A program made the translations under genes and the position numbers. Below the pieces are notes generated by a model. It was not told the origin of the DNA and searched no databases. It saw only the letters and a list, made by a program, of their open reading frames with translations. From Deltaproteobacteria bacterium (GTDB taxonomy: Bacteria > Desulfobacterota > Desulfobacteria > Desulfobacterales > JAFDDL01), in the NCBI GenBank assembly GCA_019310865.1, contig JAFDDL010000149.1, forward strand, positions 1 through 8,081: a stretch of DNA of 8,081 bases, read 5' to 3'. Within the stretch, counting starts at the first letter, position 1, and each line of letters starts with the position of its first letter. Below are positions 5,781 to 8,081 of the stretch, piece after piece.

Positions 5781-7058
5781 ATGGGATTTGTGGTACTGCG
5801 GATATTGTGCTTTTTCGCTGTGTTGTTGATGTTGTCCGGAACCGGTTTTGCGAGCATCCTTGGCGACAAACTTTACGATCGATATGAAATCGAGGTGAAC
5901 GGGTTTGTCGAATTTCGCCAGGGGGTTCGGCTTCAGGACGACCCGAACGAAAAAGGTGCGTCCATCTCCGAAGCGCGCCTGCAGCTTGAGTTGAGCCGGA
6001 GTTTCGACTGGGGAATGCTAAAAGTCAAGGGCGATTTGGTTGATGACCTGGTTCGCAGCCAGGGACAGGCGGCATTGCGGGAATTACATCTCTCCCTGTC
6101 TCCGCTGGATTTTCTCGATGTCAAAATCGGGCGCCAGGTCCTCACCTGGGGTACCGGAGATCTGCTGTTCATCAACGACCTGTTCCCAAAGGACTGGGAG
6201 TCTTTTTTCATCGGGCGAGATGACGCCTATTTGAAGTCGCCTTCAGATGCCGTTAAGCTGAGCTTCTATTTTGATGTGGCCAATGTGGATATTGTGACCT
6301 CACCGTTGGCGAACCCATCTGTCTATATTGACGGCACACGGCTATCCTATTGGAATGGACTACTGGGGCGGCGGGCCGGCCGGGATTTTATTTTCTCCGA
6401 CCATGACCGAAACCGTTTTTTTACGGACGGGGAAACATCCATCCGCGTATTTAAAAACATCGCAGGCGCTGAAGTGGCCCTGTACGGATATCACGGATTC
6501 TGGAAAACGCCCGAAGGCGTGGATCCGGTGGCAACCCGGCTATTTTATCCAGACCTTACCGCCTATGGGGCCGGCGTCCGACTGCCGGTTTTCGGTGGAA
6601 TCGGGAATGTGGAGATCGGGTATTACGACTCCTCGGACGACTCGGAGGGGGATGACCCACTGGTTCGAAACAGCGAATTTCGGTTTTTAGCGGGATTTGA
6701 ACGCGAGATTGCAAGGGATTTTACAGGCGGTTTCCAGTATTATCTGGAATGGATGGACAATTATGACGCCTACCGGCAAAGTATCGGCGCCCAGCCGGCT
6801 AAAGACGAATTCCGGCATCTTTTCACCCTGCGCCTGACAAAGCAGATGATGAACCAGAACCTGAAATTGACCCTGTTCACCTATTATTCACCATCGGACC
6901 AGGATGCCTATCTTCGTCCCAATGTACACTACAAGGTTACGGACAACTGGGCCGCCGAGGTCGGTGCCAATCTGTTTTTCGGTGAAGAAAACCATACGTT
7001 TTTCGGGCAGTTTGAGGATAACACCAATATGTATGTGGGGGGCCGTTTTAGCTTCTGA
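5781..7058 (+). CDS. Outer-membrane beta-barrel protein, DUF1302-like, RND-associated
   Basis: A 425-residue exported protein, predicted to be an outer-membrane beta barrel. The signal peptide spans residues 1 to about 25 (hydrophobic core FFAVLLML, end GTGFAS). The body consists of alternating-hydrophobicity strands rich in Tyr, Phe and Trp at strand ends. It finishes with MYVGGRFSF, whose C-terminal Phe is the signal recognised by the BAM machinery. The stretch GRQVLTWGTGDLLFINDLFP at 117-136 is the conserved block I associate with DUF1302-type proteins encoded beside RND exporters. Residues 285-294 (DSSDDSEGDD) form an acidic stretch, perhaps an external loop. It is the third gene in the same orientation as the RND and LolA-like genes, separated by a 147-base spacer filled with a long palindrome, so its expression may be set apart. 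The likely role is an outer-membrane exit or acceptor for cargo of the exporter. Barrel nature is confident; the role is inferred. Confidence 0.85.
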   Translation: MGFVVLRILCFFAVLLMLSGTGFASILGDKLYDRYEIEVNGFVEFRQGVRLQDDPNEKGASISEARLQLELSRSFDWGMLKVKGDLVDDLVRSQGQAALRELHLSLSPLDFLDVKIGRQVLTWGTGDLLFINDLFPKDWESFFIGRDDAYLKSPSDAVKLSFYFDVANVDIVTSPLANPSVYIDGTRLSYWNGLLGRRAGRDFIFSDHDRNRFFTDGETSIRVFKNIAGAEVALYGYHGFWKTPEGVDPVATRLFYPDLTAYGAGVRLPVFGGIGNVEIGYYDSSDDSEGDDPLVRNSEFRFLAGFEREIARDFTGGFQYYLEWMDNYDAYRQSIGAQPAKDEFRHLFTLRLTKQMMNQNLKLTLFTYYSPSDQDAYLRPNVHYKVTDNWAAEVGANLFFGEENHTFFGQFEDNTNMYVGGRFSF

Positions 7059-7114
7059 ATTAGAATACAGAGGTGCCAATTGCTGTTTTAAGAGACGAAA
7101 GTAAGATTAAAAAA

Positions 7115-7120
7115 AAGGAG
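7115..7120 (+). promoter_or_regulatory. Ribosome-binding site of the DUF2892 gene
   Basis: AAGGAG, preceded by a run of A residues, lies seven bases before the ATG at 7128. It rules out the overlapping frame that opens at 7073, which has no such site. Confidence 0.7.
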
Positions 7121-7127
7121 ACTTGCT

Positions 7128-7319
7128 ATGATTATAACGGATTGGATACACGTAGTTGCCGGCATTTTTATTCTGGGCAGCCTGGCACTTGGAACCTGGG
7201 TACATCCCTACTGGTATTTTTTTACCGCCTTTGTGGGCGCAAATCTTCTCCAATATGGCTTTTCGGGATTTTGCCCCATGGCGTTGATATTAAAGCGGTT
7301 GGGTGTGCCGGAAGAATAG
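7128..7319 (+). CDS. Small inner-membrane protein of the DUF2892 (YgaP-like) family
   Basis: A 63-residue protein with two membrane helices, about residues 6-24 and 28-47. Between them is the short turn VHPYW. The conserved block FVGANLLQYGFSGFCPMALI at 35-54, with the GFCPM motif (C49, P50), is typical of DUF2892 and of the membrane segment of YgaP-type proteins. In YgaP this segment is fused to a rhodanese domain; here it stands alone, as is common for the family. Its function is not established. The single cysteine at the membrane edge could handle sulfane sulfur or metal, but nothing here proves that. It lies 69 bases after the barrel gene in the same direction, without a clear terminator between, so it could be a late member of that operon or have its own weak promoter. 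It converges on the following gene. Confidence 0.85.
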   Translation: MIITDWIHVVAGIFILGSLALGTWVHPYWYFFTAFVGANLLQYGFSGFCPMALILKRLGVPEE

Positions 7320-7337
7320 TGCTGAGCACTCAGCACT
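7318..7337. terminator. Perfect hairpin shared by two convergent genes, candidate bidirectional terminator
   Basis: AGTGCTGA (7318-7325) and TCAGCACT (7330-7337) are a perfect 8-bp inverted repeat around the loop GCAC. The left arm contains the last two bases of the DUF2892 stop codon TAG (7317-7319). The right arm ends on the last base of the minus-strand gene's stop codon (TAA, read from 7339 to 7337). There is no good T tract on either side, so efficient intrinsic termination is uncertain. The position between convergent genes favours a termination or 3'-end protection role. Confidence 0.5.
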
Positions 7338-8081
7338 TAAAGGGAACGTTCCATCACCTTTTCGATGCGATCCCGGGCGGACAGCTCCGATAGCCAAATT
7401 TTCGGAATGGCGTCCATGCCCAGGTGTGCGCCCAGCACCATGCCGGTGATCATGCCCCGGGCAGCTGAATCGCCGCCGGCCATTACATTTTCCACCAAGG
7501 CGTCTTTCAAATTGTTTTCGTATTTAGTGATAAGGTGAATGACACTGGGAAAAGCGGCGGATGTGGTGCACATCTGACCGAAATCTGCAATGGTCTCCAA
7601 CGTGTCCGAATTGACGCTGTTTTGTCCGGCCCGCACCCAGTCCGACACGGTCGAGTTTGCAAATGCATTTTCAGTCACCTGATCGATGGCGGCTGTGGGC
7701 GCTGCCCCTTCAAGGATTTTGACCATCACCTTTGAAAAGAATACCGCGGCCTCAACCACCCCGGGATGATGATGGGTCATGATGGTTTGGGAACGGGCGG
7801 CTGTCACCAGATCCGTTTCATTGTTTCCATACCAATAGACCAACGGCGCGATGCGGGCGGCGCCTCCCAGATCGGTTGAGTCCGATCCGCTTTCCGAAGC
7901 CGCCTTGCCGGCGGAAAAATTTTCCAGGGTTGTCTGGGTTGCCTTGTCCACATATCCGTCATAGGACTGAAAAAACGCCTGCCAGGCCTGGGAAAAATGG
8001 TCTAGATCAAATCCAGGGCGACTGGCGATGGTTTCCAACAGCAAGAGGGTCTGATCACCGTAATGGGTGAAATCCCCCTTA
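7337..8081 (-). CDS. ADP-ribosylglycohydrolase family / J1-crystallin-like protein, N-terminus beyond window
   Basis: The reverse strand is open from the right edge to TAA at 7339-7337, giving 247 codons. The family normally removes ADP-ribose from proteins or small molecules with a two-Mg2+ centre. Near the visible N-terminus is DFTHYGDQTLLLLE (about 8074-8033), matching the position of the TDDT metal motif. Near the C-terminus is GGDSAARGMITGMVLGAHLG, matching GGDTDT plus the following helix; its Asp codon is at 7471-7469. Both motifs have lost one acidic ligand (Q for D, A for D), as in J1-crystallin-like members, so classical hydrolase activity is doubtful. A TTG at 8044-8042 is not the real start, because the frame stays open and conserved upstream of it. 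Roughly 60-100 N-terminal residues are probably missing. Convergent with the DUF2892 gene; no functional link to its neighbours is evident. Confidence 0.87.
   Translation of the reverse strand, partial: KGDFTHYGDQTLLLLETIASRPGFDLDHFSQAWQAFFQSYDGYVDKATQTTLENFSAGKAASESGSDSTDLGGAARIAPLVYWYGNNETDLVTAARSQTIMTHHHPGVVEAAVFFSKVMVKILEGAAPTAAIDQVTENAFANSTVSDWVRAGQNSVNSDTLETIADFGQMCTTSAAFPSVIHLITKYENNLKDALVENVMAGGDSAARGMITGMVLGAHLGMDAIPKIWLSELSARDRIEKVMERSL

Noticed and set aside
7073..7393. A 106-codon plus-strand frame overlapping the DUF2892 gene
   Set aside because: The DUF2892 frame has the ribosome-binding site and the conserved GFCPM block. The longer frame reads through the hairpin into antisense of the next gene.

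Overview
The window reads as a bacterial chromosomal segment, moderately GC-rich, with strong Shine-Dalgarno sites and Gram-negative envelope genes. Several proteins (MthK-like K+ channel, RND/MMPL exporter, LolA-like carrier, outer-membrane barrel, small DUF2892 protein) have the flavour of Desulfobacterota (former Deltaproteobacteria, Desulfosarcina-like). That placement is an inference from remembered family patterns, not a search result.

Layout. At the left edge (1-781, minus) lies most of a beta-class DNA methyltransferase (TSPPY and DPFLGTGTT motifs), whose C-terminus is outside the window. A short divergent intergenic region (782-917) separates it from a two-TM potassium channel with RCK domain (918-1910, plus). 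Immediately after the channel stop, in the same frame and with no usable start codon, is a recognisable ArsR-type winged helix (about 1911-2153). A G4/C4 palindrome lies at its 5' edge.

The centre (2198-7058) is a three-gene plus-strand cluster: an 874-aa RND/MMPL inner-membrane exporter, a 265-aa periplasmic LolA-like protein, and a 425-aa outer-membrane beta-barrel of DUF1302-like type. Together they could span the envelope, probably to carry a lipid or other amphiphile outward. The ArsR remnant and a dyad at 2161-2174 may be the regulator and operator of this cluster. Between the second and third genes lies a 125-bp imperfect nested palindrome (5631-5755) that includes the stop codon of the LolA-like gene. 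It resembles a MITE or a large mRNA hairpin.

A 63-aa two-helix membrane protein of DUF2892 (YgaP-like) type follows (7128-7319). It converges on an ADP-ribosylglycohydrolase/J1-crystallin-like gene (7337-8081, minus) that runs off the right edge. The two genes share a perfect hairpin that overlaps both stop codons.

No rRNA, tRNA, CRISPR array, complete insertion sequence or prophage gene was seen. The most interesting items are the start-less ArsR in frame behind the channel, the intercistronic palindrome, and the inner-membrane/periplasm/outer-membrane export cluster.
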